Assembly: GCF_002002705.1 (NCBI RefSeq)
Contig: NZ_MUNS01000041.1
Span: forward strand, 186,001 to 250,000
Direction: 5' to 3'
Length of the DNA: 64,000 nucleotides
Source: Polaromonas sp. C04
Lineage (GTDB): Bacteria > Pseudomonadota > Gammaproteobacteria > Burkholderiales > Burkholderiaceae_C
In this document: positions 34,808-45,125 of the stretch, one piece after another
How positions within the stretch are numbered: the stretch's first letter is position 1
Layout of the letters: each line of letters opens with the position of its first letter
Notes under the pieces: model-generated
Database searches by the model: none
Told to the model about the DNA's origin: nothing
The model's input: only the letters and a program-made list of their open reading frames with translations
Position numbers and translations under genes: made by a program

Positions 34808-36307
34808 CTACTGGAACGCCACTTCGGAAAAACTGCGCAGCTTGCGGCTGTGCAACTGGTCGATGCGCTGCTCGCGCAGCAGCTCGACGGCGCGGATGCC
34901 GATGCGCAGGTGCTGGTCCACGCGCTCGCGGTAGAAGTGGTTCGCCATGCCGGGCAGCTTGATCTCGCCGTGCAGCGGCTTGTCGGACACGCACAGGAGC
35001 GTGCCGTAGGGCACACGGAAGCGAAAGCCGTTCGCCGCGATGGTGGCGCTCTCCATGTCCAGCGCCACCGCGCGGCTCTGGCTGAAGCGGCGCTGCGGCG
35101 TGTTGTGCGGCAGCAGCTCCCAGTTACGGTTGTCGGTGCTGGCCACGGTGCCGGTGCGCAGGATGCCCTTGAGCGCGGCGCCGCGCAGTTGCGTCACGTC
35201 GGCCACCGCATCCTGCAGCGCCACCTGGATCTCGGCCAGCGCCGGGATCGGCACCCACAGCGGCAGCTCCTCGTCGAGCACGTGGTCCTCGCGCACATAG
35301 CCGTGCGCCAGCACGTAGTCGCCCAGCTGCTGGCTGTTGCGCAGGCCGGCGCAATGGCCCAGCATGAGCCAGGCGTGCGGGCGCAGCACCGCGATGTGGT
35401 CGGTGATGGTCTTGGCATTGGCCGGGCCGACGCCGATGTTGCTCATGGTGATGCCGGAGCGGTCGGCGCGCAGCAGGTGGTAGGACGGCATCTGCGGCAG
35501 GCGCGGCGGCGCGGCGCCCAGCGCGTCGCCCGCTTCGGCGCTGAGTCCCACGCGGCGCGTGACCACGTTGCCCGGCTCCACGAACGCGATGTAGTCGCTG
35601 TTCGGGTCGGCCATGGCCTCGTGCCCGAGGCGCACGAACTCGTCGATGTAGAACTGGTAGTTGGTGAACAGCACGAAGTTCTGGAAATGCTCGGGCGCCG
35701 TGCCGGTGTAGTGGCGCAGGCGCTGCAGCGAGTAGTCCACGCGCGGCGCGGTGAACAGCGACAGCGGCTGCGGCTCGCCGGGGCGCGGCTCATAGGTGCC
35801 ATTGGCGATGCCGTCGTCCATGGCGGCCAGGTCGGGCAGGTCGAACACGTCGCGCATCAGCAGGCGGCGCCCGGGCGTCATGCTGCCTTCCACATGGTCG
35901 TGCTCGGCGAACGAGAAGTGCACCGGGATCGGCTGCGTGCTGGTGCCCACCTCCAGCTCCACCTCGTGGTTTTGCAGCAGCAGGCGGAACTGCTCCAGGT
36001 AGTACCGGCTGTACAGGTCGGGGCGCGTGAGCGTGGTCTCGAAGCGGCCCGGGCCGGCGACGAAGCCGTAGCTCAGACGTGTGCTCTCGGCCGGGTCGGG
36101 GGCGGCGCGCGCCACCGTGTGGGTGTGGATGCGCACGAACGGGTAGCAGGCGCGCACGTGTCCGGGCAGCGACTCGCCCGCCACGAAGCGCTGCATGGCC
36201 TGGCGCAAATGGTCGATCTGCTGGCTGTAGATGGCCTGCACCTGGGCCAGCGCGGCCGCGGCGTCAGTGTGGCGCGTGGGCGCGATGAAGGGGGGCAGGT
36301 AGGGCAT
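34808..36307 (-). CDS. amn: AMP nucleosidase
   Basis: Cytosolic enzyme of 499 residues cleaving AMP to adenine and ribose 5-phosphate. The N-terminal regulatory-type domain is followed by the nucleoside-phosphorylase-like catalytic domain. Clear landmarks are ITMSNIGVGPANAKTITDH, HAWLMLGHCAGLRNSQQLGD, YVLAHGYVREDHVLDEELP and the nucleoside-binding Glu region LDMESATIAANGFRFRVPYG. The start at 36307 gives MPYLPPFIAPT. It is followed on the same strand by nothing closely linked, and preceded by the glutathione reductase gene 22 bases upstream, so the two may form an operon. Confidence 0.95.
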   Translation of the reverse strand: MPYLPPFIAPTRHTDAAAALAQVQAIYSQQIDHLRQAMQRFVAGESLPGHVRACYPFVRIHTHTVARAAPDPAESTRLSYGFVAGPGRFETTLTRPDLYSRYYLEQFRLLLQNHEVELEVGTSTQPIPVHFSFAEHDHVEGSMTPGRRLLMRDVFDLPDLAAMDDGIANGTYEPRPGEPQPLSLFTAPRVDYSLQRLRHYTGTAPEHFQNFVLFTNYQFYIDEFVRLGHEAMADPNSDYIAFVEPGNVVTRRVGLSAEAGDALGAAPPRLPQMPSYHLLRADRSGITMSNIGVGPANAKTITDHIAVLRPHAWLMLGHCAGLRNSQQLGDYVLAHGYVREDHVLDEELPLWVPIPALAEIQVALQDAVADVTQLRGAALKGILRTGTVASTDNRNWELLPHNTPQRRFSQSRAVALDMESATIAANGFRFRVPYGTLLCVSDKPLHGEIKLPGMANHFYRERVDQHLRIGIRAVELLREQRIDQLHSRKLRSFSEVAFQ

Positions 36308-36329
36308 GGCGCTATTGTCCCTATTTCCG

Positions 36330-37724
36330 TCAGACTGCTGCGGCCGCCGGCTCCCGAACCGGTTCGCGCATCGCCACAAATTCTTCCGCCAGCGTGGGGT
36401 GGATGCCGATGGTGCTGTCGAACACGGCCTTGGTCGCGCCGGCCTTGAGCGCCACGGCAAAGCCCTGCACCACCTCGCCGGCGTCGGGCCCGACCATGTG
36501 CAGGCCGACCACGCGGTCGCTCGCGTCGTCTACCAGCAGCTTCATCAGCGTGCGCTCAACGCTGCCGCTCAGCGTGTGCTTGAGCGGCTTGAAGTCGGAG
36601 CGGTACACCGTGATGCGGCCGAACCTGGCGCGCGCCTGCGCCTCGGTGTAACCCACGGTGCCAATATTGGGGTGCGTGAACACGGCAGTGGGAACAAAGT
36701 CGTAGCTCATGTCGCGCGCTGCCTTGCCATCCGCCGGCCCCAGCAGATGATCGACCAGCGCCATGGCCTCGCCCAGCGCCACCGGCGTGAGCTGCAGGCG
36801 CGCCGTCACGTCGCCCAGCGCGTAGATGGAGGGCACCGAGCTCTGGTAGTGCGCGTCCACCACGATCGCGCCATCCTTGCCCAGCGCCACGCCCGCGGCC
36901 TCCAGCCCCATGCCGTGCACGTTCGGTACCCGGCCGGTGGCGTAGAGCACCGCGTCCACGGTGGCGCTGTCGCCACCGGCCAGCCGGACCACCAGGCCTT
37001 CCGCCGTGCGCTCGATGGCCGCCACCTCGGCCTGGAGGCGCAGGTCCACGCCGGCCTTGCCCATCTCGGCGGCGATGAAGCCGCGCACCTCGTCGTCAAA
37101 GCCGCGCAGCACCTGCGCGCCGCGGTACAGCTGCGTGACCTGCGCCCCCAGCCCGTTGAAGATGGAGGCGAATTCGCAGGCGATGTAGCCGCCGCCCACC
37201 ACCAGCAGCCGGGCCGGGAACGGTTCAAGGTCGAAAATCTCGTTGGAGGTGATCGCATGCTCGCGGCCCGCAACGGCGGGCACACTGGGCGTGCCGCCGG
37301 TGGCGATCAGGATGTGGCGGGCGCTGTAGCTGCGCTCGCCGAGCTGCACCGTGTGCGCATCCGCCAGTTGCGCGTGTTCGCTGAACAATTGCACGCCCGC
37401 GCCGGTGAGCAGCTGCAGGTACACGCCATTGAGACGTGTGATCTCGCGCGCGCGATTCGCCTTGAGGCGGCCCCAGTCGAGCCGGGGCGCTTCCAGGTCC
37501 CAGCCAAAGCCATGCGCTTCCTCGAAGGCTTCGGCATAGTGCGCGGCGTAGCTGTACAGCTTCTTGGGGATGCAGCCGACATTCACGCAGGTGCCGCCGA
37601 GTCCGGCGACGCCGCCCGACTCCGCCAGCGCCACCCGCGCACCGCGCTGCGCCGCCATGCGCGCGGCGCGCACACCGCCGCTGCCGCCGCCAATCACGAA
37701 CAGATCAAAGTCAAAGGTTTTCAT
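36330..37724 (-). CDS. gor: Glutathione-disulfide reductase
   Basis: FAD- and NADPH-dependent disulfide reductase of 464 residues that keeps glutathione reduced. The FAD motif is VIGGGSGGVRAA (10-21), the redox pair is C46/C51 in GGTCVNVGCIPKK, the NADPH motif is VVGGGYIACEFASIF, and the interface base is in IGIHPTLAEEFV. It has the Gor-type short first loop rather than that of lipoamide dehydrogenase. The start at 37724 (MKTFDFDLFVIGGG) was chosen; 37760 adds 12 unlikely residues. It may work with the arsenate reductase and Ohr functions elsewhere in the window. Confidence 0.94.
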   Translation of the reverse strand: MKTFDFDLFVIGGGSGGVRAARMAAQRGARVALAESGGVAGLGGTCVNVGCIPKKLYSYAAHYAEAFEEAHGFGWDLEAPRLDWGRLKANRAREITRLNGVYLQLLTGAGVQLFSEHAQLADAHTVQLGERSYSARHILIATGGTPSVPAVAGREHAITSNEIFDLEPFPARLLVVGGGYIACEFASIFNGLGAQVTQLYRGAQVLRGFDDEVRGFIAAEMGKAGVDLRLQAEVAAIERTAEGLVVRLAGGDSATVDAVLYATGRVPNVHGMGLEAAGVALGKDGAIVVDAHYQSSVPSIYALGDVTARLQLTPVALGEAMALVDHLLGPADGKAARDMSYDFVPTAVFTHPNIGTVGYTEAQARARFGRITVYRSDFKPLKHTLSGSVERTLMKLLVDDASDRVVGLHMVGPDAGEVVQGFAVALKAGATKAVFDSTIGIHPTLAEEFVAMREPVREPAAAAV

Positions 37725-37886
37725 CTTGGGTGTATTCCGGTTTTTGAAGGTCACGGACACCCAAGCATGCCTGCACCGGCGCGCGCCTGCAACCGCGGGA
37801 CGTCAGGGCCGGAGCGGGCAGTCCTTGAATAAATGGAGAACAATCACCAACTTGACTGTGACACCCGCAAATCATCAAGGCACATC

Positions 37887-38555
37887 ATGACCACCCAACT
37901 CAAAATCGACTTTGTCTCCGACGTTTCCTGCCCCTGGTGCGTGATTGGCCTGAAATCACTGGACGAGGCGCTGGCGCGCGTCGGCAAGGATGTCACCGCC
38001 GAACTGCATTTCCAGCCGTTCGAGCTCAATCCCCAGATGGCGCCCGAGGGCCAGGAGATTACCGAACACATCACCGAAAAGTACGGCATCACGCCTGCGC
38101 AGGCGCTGGCCAACCGCGAAAACATCCGTGCGCGCGGCGCGCAGGTGGGCTTCAAGTTCAGCATGGCGGATGAGCCCGGCGGCGGCCGCCACCGCATCTA
38201 CAACACCTTTGACGCGCATCGGCTCTTACATTGGGCCGAGCTGGAAGGCCTGGACAAGCAAAAAGCGCTGAAAGAAGCGCTGTTCAAGGCCTACTTCACC
38301 GACGGCCAGAGCCCCGCCTCGCACGAGGTGCTGGCGCGGGTGGCGGGCGAGGCCGGCCTGGACGCCGCGCGTGCGCGCGAGATCCTGGCTTCAGGCGCGT
38401 ATGCCGATGAAGTGCGCGCGCGCGAGCAGTTTTATCTCAACAATGGCATTCATTCGGTGCCGGCCATCATCATCAACGAGCGCCATTTGATCTCGGGCGG
38501 GCAGCCCGCCGAGGTGTTCGAGCAGGCGCTGCGCCAGATCGCTGCCGAAGGCTGA
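37887..38555 (+). CDS. DsbA-family oxidoreductase, FrnE-like
   Basis: Thioredoxin-fold protein of 222 residues without a signal peptide, so cytosolic. The active site CPWC is C15-C18 in SDVSCPWCVIGLKSL. The inserted helical domain and the cis-Pro segment NNGIHSVPAIIINERHLISGGQPAE match the FrnE branch, whose members act as disulfide isomerases in oxidative stress or polyketide maturation. The start at 37887 gives MTTQLKIDFVSDV. It is divergent from the gor gene, which is consistent with a thiol-redox role. Confidence 0.92.
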   Translation: MTTQLKIDFVSDVSCPWCVIGLKSLDEALARVGKDVTAELHFQPFELNPQMAPEGQEITEHITEKYGITPAQALANRENIRARGAQVGFKFSMADEPGGGRHRIYNTFDAHRLLHWAELEGLDKQKALKEALFKAYFTDGQSPASHEVLARVAGEAGLDAARAREILASGAYADEVRAREQFYLNNGIHSVPAIIINERHLISGGQPAEVFEQALRQIAAEG

Positions 38556-38583
38556 CGGCAGCGGCGGCACAGCGCCGCGCCGA

Positions 38584-38808
38584 TCACCGGTAGGGTTTGC
38601 TGGTTTCGTGGCCGATCACGCCGCCCACAGCGGCGCCACCGACGGTCCCGAGGGCGCTGCCGCCCGTCAAAACGGCACCCCCGACGGCACCGATGCCGGC
38701 GCCCACAGCGGTGTTTTGATCCTGCCTTGACATGCCGGCGCAGCCACCCAGACCGAGGACCAGGACTGCGGTTGCCGCACTCAGTGCAAAATTTTGTATG
38801 GTTTTCAT
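38584..38808 (-). CDS. Small glycine-zipper lipoprotein (OsmB-like)
   Basis: Protein of 74 residues. A lipobox, VLVLGLGGC, ends a signal peptide at about residue 23, so the mature protein is a lipoprotein of about 52 residues. It is made of Gly-zipper repeats (AVGAGIGAVGGAVLTGGSALGTVGGAAVGGVIG, shown here only as the pattern GxxxG) typical of the glycine-zipper 2TM family. GAGG stands 7 bases before the ATG. Such proteins sit in the envelope and are often stress-induced. Confidence 0.88.
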   Translation of the reverse strand: MKTIQNFALSAATAVLVLGLGGCAGMSRQDQNTAVGAGIGAVGGAVLTGGSALGTVGGAAVGGVIGHETSKPYR

Positions 38809-38931
38809 GGAGCTACCTCTTTCTCAAACAAGGTGAGCGGCGACATGGCCGTCCACGTCTTCAATATAGAAGAGGCCCGGCGGCCGCGCTGTCGGGGCAG
38901 TTCGCCAGCCTGTGTAGGAGAGCGATGACAG

Positions 38932-40104
38932 TCAGACTGCGCGCGAGGCGGCCATGCGCAGCGAGTCCGCCACCGCCAGCATCGGCTGCAGCACGCTGGC
39001 GCCAAGCTTTCTGGAGCGTTCGCCGCTCCAGCCGTAGAGCTCGTCGGGCAGGTCGGCGTTGTCCTTGAACGGCATCTCGATGGTGAAGGCCAGGCAATCG
39101 AAGTGCTGGCTCACCCAATTGGTGGCGAGCGTGAGGTTGGCGCTGCCGGGCGCGGCCTGGCCGTAGCCCTGCCCGGTCTGAAAATCGGGGCTGGCGGCCA
39201 GCCACGCGGCCTTGAACGCCGCCTCCAGCGCCGCCAGCCGCGGCGTGTAGCCAGGGTTGCCCTCGGCACCGGCCACGAAGTTGTACGGCAGGCTCTCGTC
39301 GCCATGCGCGTCCAGGCACAGGTCCACGCCGGTCTGCTGCATCGCCTGGCGCACCAGAAACACCTCGGGCGACTTTTCCAGGCTTGGCGTCTGCCATTCG
39401 CGGTTCAGGTTCGCGCCGGCGGCATTGGTGCGCAGGTTGCCGCGCACCGCGCCGTCGGGGTTCATGTTTGGCACCACGTAGAACACGCAATGGTCCAGCA
39501 GCACGCGGCTGACCGGGTCGTCGCCGTCGAGCAGCCGCTCCAGGAATCCTTCGACAAACCACTCGGCCATGGTCTCGCCCGGGTGCTGGCGCGCGATCAG
39601 CCAGACCTTCTTTTTGGCGGCGAACGCGGTGGCGCTTCGCGCATCGGTGATGCGCAACAGCGTCATGTCGCGCCCATCCAGTGTGGTGCCGAGGGGCCGC
39701 ACCTCGACATGGTCGGATTGCCCGCTTGACCCGATCAGGTCGAGGTGGCGCTCGTACGAATAGGGCTCGAAGTAGGCGAAATAAACGCTGTGCGTATCGG
39801 GCGTGAGCCGGGCCGTCATGACCTGGCCGTCGAAGCTCGTGGCTATGCGCAGCCAGTGCTGGCGGTCGTGGCTGGCCAGCACGCGGTAGTCATCCCAGCC
39901 CTTGGGGAACGCGCACTGGCCCGCGTTCAGAAAGCGCAGCGTTACCGGCAGGCCGGCCGCGCCCTGCAGCCGGAAGTGAAACCACTGCGCAAAGCCGGCC
40001 GCGTTGTCGCTGCGGATCCTGAGCTGGATGTCGTTCGGGTCGGCCAGGCTCACGACCTCAATGGCACCGGCATCAAACGAGGTGGAAATGCTCAGTGGCG
40101 GCAT
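38932..40104 (-). CDS. M14 metallocarboxypeptidase, cytosolic carboxypeptidase (CCP/Nna1)-like
   Basis: Zn peptidase of 390 residues with no signal peptide. Zn ligands are H174 and E177 in ARQHPGETMAEW and H267 in LDAHGDES; the catalytic Glu is E343 in TIEMPFKD. An N-terminal beta-rich domain (residues 1-150, including YFAYFEPYSYERH) is the mark of the Nna1/CCP group, whose eukaryotic members trim glutamates from tubulin; bacterial roles are unknown. The start at 40104 is a choice: the ATG at 40140 would overlap the upstream ligase gene by 14 bases. It is probably cotranscribed with that ligase. Confidence 0.88.
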   Translation of the reverse strand: MPPLSISTSFDAGAIEVVSLADPNDIQLRIRSDNAAGFAQWFHFRLQGAAGLPVTLRFLNAGQCAFPKGWDDYRVLASHDRQHWLRIATSFDGQVMTARLTPDTHSVYFAYFEPYSYERHLDLIGSSGQSDHVEVRPLGTTLDGRDMTLLRITDARSATAFAAKKKVWLIARQHPGETMAEWFVEGFLERLLDGDDPVSRVLLDHCVFYVVPNMNPDGAVRGNLRTNAAGANLNREWQTPSLEKSPEVFLVRQAMQQTGVDLCLDAHGDESLPYNFVAGAEGNPGYTPRLAALEAAFKAAWLAASPDFQTGQGYGQAAPGSANLTLATNWVSQHFDCLAFTIEMPFKDNADLPDELYGWSGERSRKLGASVLQPMLAVADSLRMAASRAV

Positions 40105-40126
40105 GAGACGGGTTTTGATGGTGGAT

Positions 40127-41677
<1,551 letters not shown>

Positions 41678-41747
41678 GGTGAAGGTATCCGGAAGGCTGT
41701 GGCCATCATAATGAATCAGGGGTGCGCGGCGTACCGATAATCGACGC

Positions 41748-43142
41748 ATGACCACCTCTTCTTTCAGCACCTTGCCACTCAGCCCCGCCGTGCTCGCCAA
41801 CCTGCAGCAGCTGGGCTACCACGGCATGACGCCGATCCAGGCCGCCAGCCTGCCCGTGGCGCTGCTCGGCCAGGATCTGATCGCGCAGGCCCAGACCGGC
41901 AGCGGAAAGACGGCAGCCTTTGCACTGGCCCTGCTGGCGAATCTGAATCCGCGCCGCTTTGCCGTGCAGGCGCTGGTGCTGTGCCCCACGCGCGAGCTGG
42001 CCGACCAGGTCACGCAGGAGATCCGCCGTCTCGCACGCGCCGAGGAGAACATCAAGATCGTGACCCTGTGCGGCGGCGTGCCGATGCGCATGCAAAACGC
42101 CAGCCTGGAGCATGGCGCCCACATCGTGGTGGGCACGCCCGGGCGCATCATGGACCACTTGCAGCGCGGCACCTTGAATCTGGACGCGCTCAATACGCTG
42201 GTGCTGGACGAGGCCGACCGCATGCTCGACATGGGCTTTTTCGACGACATTGCCACCGTGGCGCGCCAGTGCCCGAAGGAGCGCCAGACGCTGCTGTTCT
42301 CGGCCACCTACCCCGAAGGGATTGAAAAAATCGCGCGGCAATTCATGCGCGAGCCCCGCCAGATCAAGGTGGAGGCGCAGCATACTGCCGATGTCATCGA
42401 GCAGCGCTTCTACCAGGTTACGCGCGCCAGCCGGTTACCCACGGTGGCGCTGCTGCTGAACCACTTTCGCCCGGTCAGCACGCTGGCCTTTTGCAACACC
42501 AAGCAGCAGTGCCGCGAGCTGGTGGCGCTGTTACAGGCGCAGGGCTTCAGCGCGCTGGCCCTGTTTGGCGAACTCGAGCAGCGCGAGCGCGACCAGGTGC
42601 TGGCGCAGTTTGCGAACCGCAGCTGCTCTGTGCTGGTCGCCACCGACGTGGCCTCGCGCGGGCTTGACATCGAGCAGCTGGAGGCGGTGATCAACGTCGA
42701 CATCACGCCCGACGCCGAGGTCCACGTGCACCGTATCGGCCGCACCGGACGCGCCGGCGAATCGGGGCTGGCGCTGAGCCTGGCGAGCATGGACGAGATG
42801 GGCTTTGTCGGCAAGATCGAGCAGTACCAGAAGCGCGAATCCATCTGGCACAAAGTCGAAGAGCTCACGCCCGCCAGCGCCGAGTCGCTGCTGCCGCCCA
42901 TGGTGACGCTGCAGATCCTGGGTGGCCGCAAGGAAAAGATCCGCCCCGGCGACGTGCTGGGCGCGCTCACGGGGGAGGCCGGGTTCAGCCGCGAGCAGGT
43001 CGGCAAGATCAACGTCACCGAGTTCTCCACCTTTGTCGCGGTGCGGCGCGACATCGCGCAGGACGCCCTGCGCAAACTCAATGCCGGCAAAGTCAAGGGC
43101 AAGAGCGTCAAGGTGCGGCTGATGCACGTCGATCAACCTTGA
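41748..43142 (+). CDS. dbpA: ATP-dependent RNA helicase DbpA
   Basis: DEAD-box helicase of 464 residues acting in maturation of the large ribosomal subunit. Q motif with MTPIQAASLP at about 27-36, motif I AQTGSGKT (48-55), DEAD at 154-157, SAT in LLFSATYPEG and motif VI HRIGRTGR are present. The C-terminal region (VTLQILGGRKEKIRPGDVLGAL through VKVRLMHVD) is the DbpA RNA-binding domain that recognises 23S rRNA hairpin 92, which separates it from other DEAD-box helicases. A dispersed repeat follows the stop. Confidence 0.96.
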   Translation: MTTSSFSTLPLSPAVLANLQQLGYHGMTPIQAASLPVALLGQDLIAQAQTGSGKTAAFALALLANLNPRRFAVQALVLCPTRELADQVTQEIRRLARAEENIKIVTLCGGVPMRMQNASLEHGAHIVVGTPGRIMDHLQRGTLNLDALNTLVLDEADRMLDMGFFDDIATVARQCPKERQTLLFSATYPEGIEKIARQFMREPRQIKVEAQHTADVIEQRFYQVTRASRLPTVALLLNHFRPVSTLAFCNTKQQCRELVALLQAQGFSALALFGELEQRERDQVLAQFANRSCSVLVATDVASRGLDIEQLEAVINVDITPDAEVHVHRIGRTGRAGESGLALSLASMDEMGFVGKIEQYQKRESIWHKVEELTPASAESLLPPMVTLQILGGRKEKIRPGDVLGALTGEAGFSREQVGKINVTEFSTFVAVRRDIAQDALRKLNAGKVKGKSVKVRLMHVDQP

Positions 43143-43149
43143 TTGACAA

Positions 43150-43208
43150 GAGAATTGACCTGTAGCCCTTGCCGTATATGCGCTATCAGCTATTGAAAAA
43201 GTAGCGTC
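43150..43208 (+). repeat. Dispersed repeat family A, copy 4
   Basis: GACCTGTAGCCCTTGCC at 43157-43173, TATGCGCTATCAGCTATTGA at 43177-43196 and GTAGCGTC. It lies between the convergent dbpA and wax-ester-synthase genes. Confidence 0.8.
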
Positions 43209-43227
43209 ACGGACCGGACCTTGAACC

Positions 43228-44946
43228 TCATGCGGCCGTCCGACGGGTACGGGCAGGACGCGATGGTTTGGGTTGACCCGCCACCACCTGGAGCGCCACG
43301 GGTGCTTTTCGGGCCGTCGTTTTGGGGCTGGGCCTGGTTTTGGCCGCGGGCTTCCTGGCGACTGCCTTTTTGGGCGTCGCCGGCTTGGCGCGGGCGGGCG
43401 TGCGGACTTTGTGGGCTGGCGCGCGGTGCCGCGCCGCAACGGCCTCGGTGGACGCGGCGTGCCTCGCAGGCTCGGCCACCGCGGCGGGCGTGAGCTTCAG
43501 CAACTCCTCGTGCGTCGCCTGCATGTACCTGGCCAGCTCCGGCAGGTCAGGCATGGCCTTGCGGCAAGCGGTCAGGCCGAAGTCGAGCGAGCCGTTGTAG
43601 CTCTGCACGGTCACGTTCAGCGCCATGCTGTGCCCCACGATGGACACCGGGTAGTAGGTCAGCATCTTCGCGCCCGCCATGTACAGCGCGAACTTCGGCC
43701 CCGGCACGTTGGAGATGGCGACGTTGACGACCGGCGGCATGCGGTTTGCCAGCCTGGAGCGGCCATACAGCGACACCAGACCGCCGATCAGCCAGGGCGC
43801 GCCCAGCGAGGGAAAGTCCATAGTCATTACCGACTTCATGCTGGCCGTCATGGCCTTGGCTGCCAGGCTCGATTGCCGGATCGCCTGCAGCCGCTCTAGC
43901 GGGTCGGCAACGGTGCTGGCCAGGCTCACGCGCATCATCGAGGCCTGCGTGTTCATCTCGGTGTTGCCCTTTTCGCGCAGGCTCACCGGAACGCCGGCCA
44001 GCAGCGGCTCGGTCGGCACGCAGCCCAGGTCGGCCAGGTAGTGGCGCAGCGCGCCCGAGCAAATCGCCATCACCACATCGTTCAGGGTCACGCCCTGGCC
44101 CTTGGCGATGTGCTTGATCTCGGCCAGTGGAATCGAAAAACTCGAAAAAATCCGCTGATTGGTGACGCTCACATTGATCGGCGTCTTGGGGCCGAACCAC
44201 TGGTTGCCGATGGCGCCCTTGACGCCTTTGGCGGGGGCGGGCGCGCCGGCTTCGGCGCCGGGCGTCTCGCTGGGCGCCGGGCGCAGCATCTGCACCGTGC
44301 TGCGCAGCATCGCCGGCAGCGCCCGGGCCAGCCTGGCCGCCTGCACCAGCGAGTTCTTCAGGCCGGCGCCCGTCAGCTCGGCAATGCCGTAGGTGTCGTG
44401 GTCCATGGGGCGGCGCGGCGGCGCCGGGCGCACTGTGCGCGGCACCGGGCCGAGGTCCATGATGGACTGGGCCAGCACGGCGCCGCCTTCGCCGTCCAGC
44501 GCGGCGTGGTGCACCTTGGAGTAGAACGCCACGCGGCGCGTGCCCTTGGGGGCATCGGGCGGGGTCTCGACGCCCTCGATCACATAGAACTCCCACAACG
44601 GGCGGCTGCGGTCGAGCTGGCTCGAATGCAGCCGGCCCACCAGATTGTCCAGCTGGGCGCGGTTGCCCGGCTTGGGCAGCACCGTGCTGCGGATGTGGTA
44701 TTCCAGATCGAGGTCGTCATCGGCGACCCAGACCGGATTGGCCAGCTCGAACGGCATGTTCAGCAGCTTGCGCTGGAACACGGGCGCCAGGTGCATGCGG
44801 CGCTCGATGTGCCGGCGCACGTCCTGCACGAATTCGCCCTTGTAGCCGGGCGGCAGCTCGAAGATGTTGAGCCCGCCCACGTGCATGGGCATTTCGGGTG
44901 TTTCAAGGTACAGGAACGAAGCGTCGATGCCGCCGAGGTGGTCCAT
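43228..44946 (-). CDS. Wax ester synthase/diacylglycerol acyltransferase (WS/DGAT) with basic C-terminal tail
   Basis: Bifunctional acyltransferase of 572 residues that makes wax esters or triacylglycerol from acyl-CoA. The catalytic motif is HHAALDG (146-152). The second conserved region is NVAISNVPGPKFALYMAGA, as in the family. The conserved N-terminus is MDHLGGIDASFLYLETP. Typical proteins end near residue 480. Here an extra tail of about 85 residues follows, rich in Ala, Lys, Arg and Pro (TPKKAVARKPAAKTRPSPK), like bacterial histone-H1-like or PHA granule PhaF tails. It may bind DNA or the surface of lipid inclusions. C-rich hairpins lie upstream. Confidence 0.93.
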   Translation of the reverse strand: MDHLGGIDASFLYLETPEMPMHVGGLNIFELPPGYKGEFVQDVRRHIERRMHLAPVFQRKLLNMPFELANPVWVADDDLDLEYHIRSTVLPKPGNRAQLDNLVGRLHSSQLDRSRPLWEFYVIEGVETPPDAPKGTRRVAFYSKVHHAALDGEGGAVLAQSIMDLGPVPRTVRPAPPRRPMDHDTYGIAELTGAGLKNSLVQAARLARALPAMLRSTVQMLRPAPSETPGAEAGAPAPAKGVKGAIGNQWFGPKTPINVSVTNQRIFSSFSIPLAEIKHIAKGQGVTLNDVVMAICSGALRHYLADLGCVPTEPLLAGVPVSLREKGNTEMNTQASMMRVSLASTVADPLERLQAIRQSSLAAKAMTASMKSVMTMDFPSLGAPWLIGGLVSLYGRSRLANRMPPVVNVAISNVPGPKFALYMAGAKMLTYYPVSIVGHSMALNVTVQSYNGSLDFGLTACRKAMPDLPELARYMQATHEELLKLTPAAVAEPARHAASTEAVAARHRAPAHKVRTPARAKPATPKKAVARKPAAKTRPSPKTTARKAPVALQVVAGQPKPSRPARTRRTAA

Positions 44947-45074
44947 TGCAGTCTCCAGGGGTTTGGGTGCCGGGCTGCGATCTTGAACCATTTGCGGCAA
45001 AAGCGGTAGCACCTGGGCGTCACCGTCAGGCGCCCAGACATTTCCCTACCTGGCACCGCCGGCCGCCACCCTTG

Positions 45075-45095
45075 CCCTCCCCCAAAAGGGGAGGG
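45075..45095. repeat. C/G-rich hairpin repeat
   Basis: CCCTCCCC (45075-45082) and GGGGAGGG (45088-45095) with a 5-base loop, between the FecR-domain gene and the WS/DGAT gene. It matches the hairpins at 6511-6597. Confidence 0.6.
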
Positions 45096-45125
45096 AATCA
45101 AGTCCGAACCTTGTGTCAAACAGCG

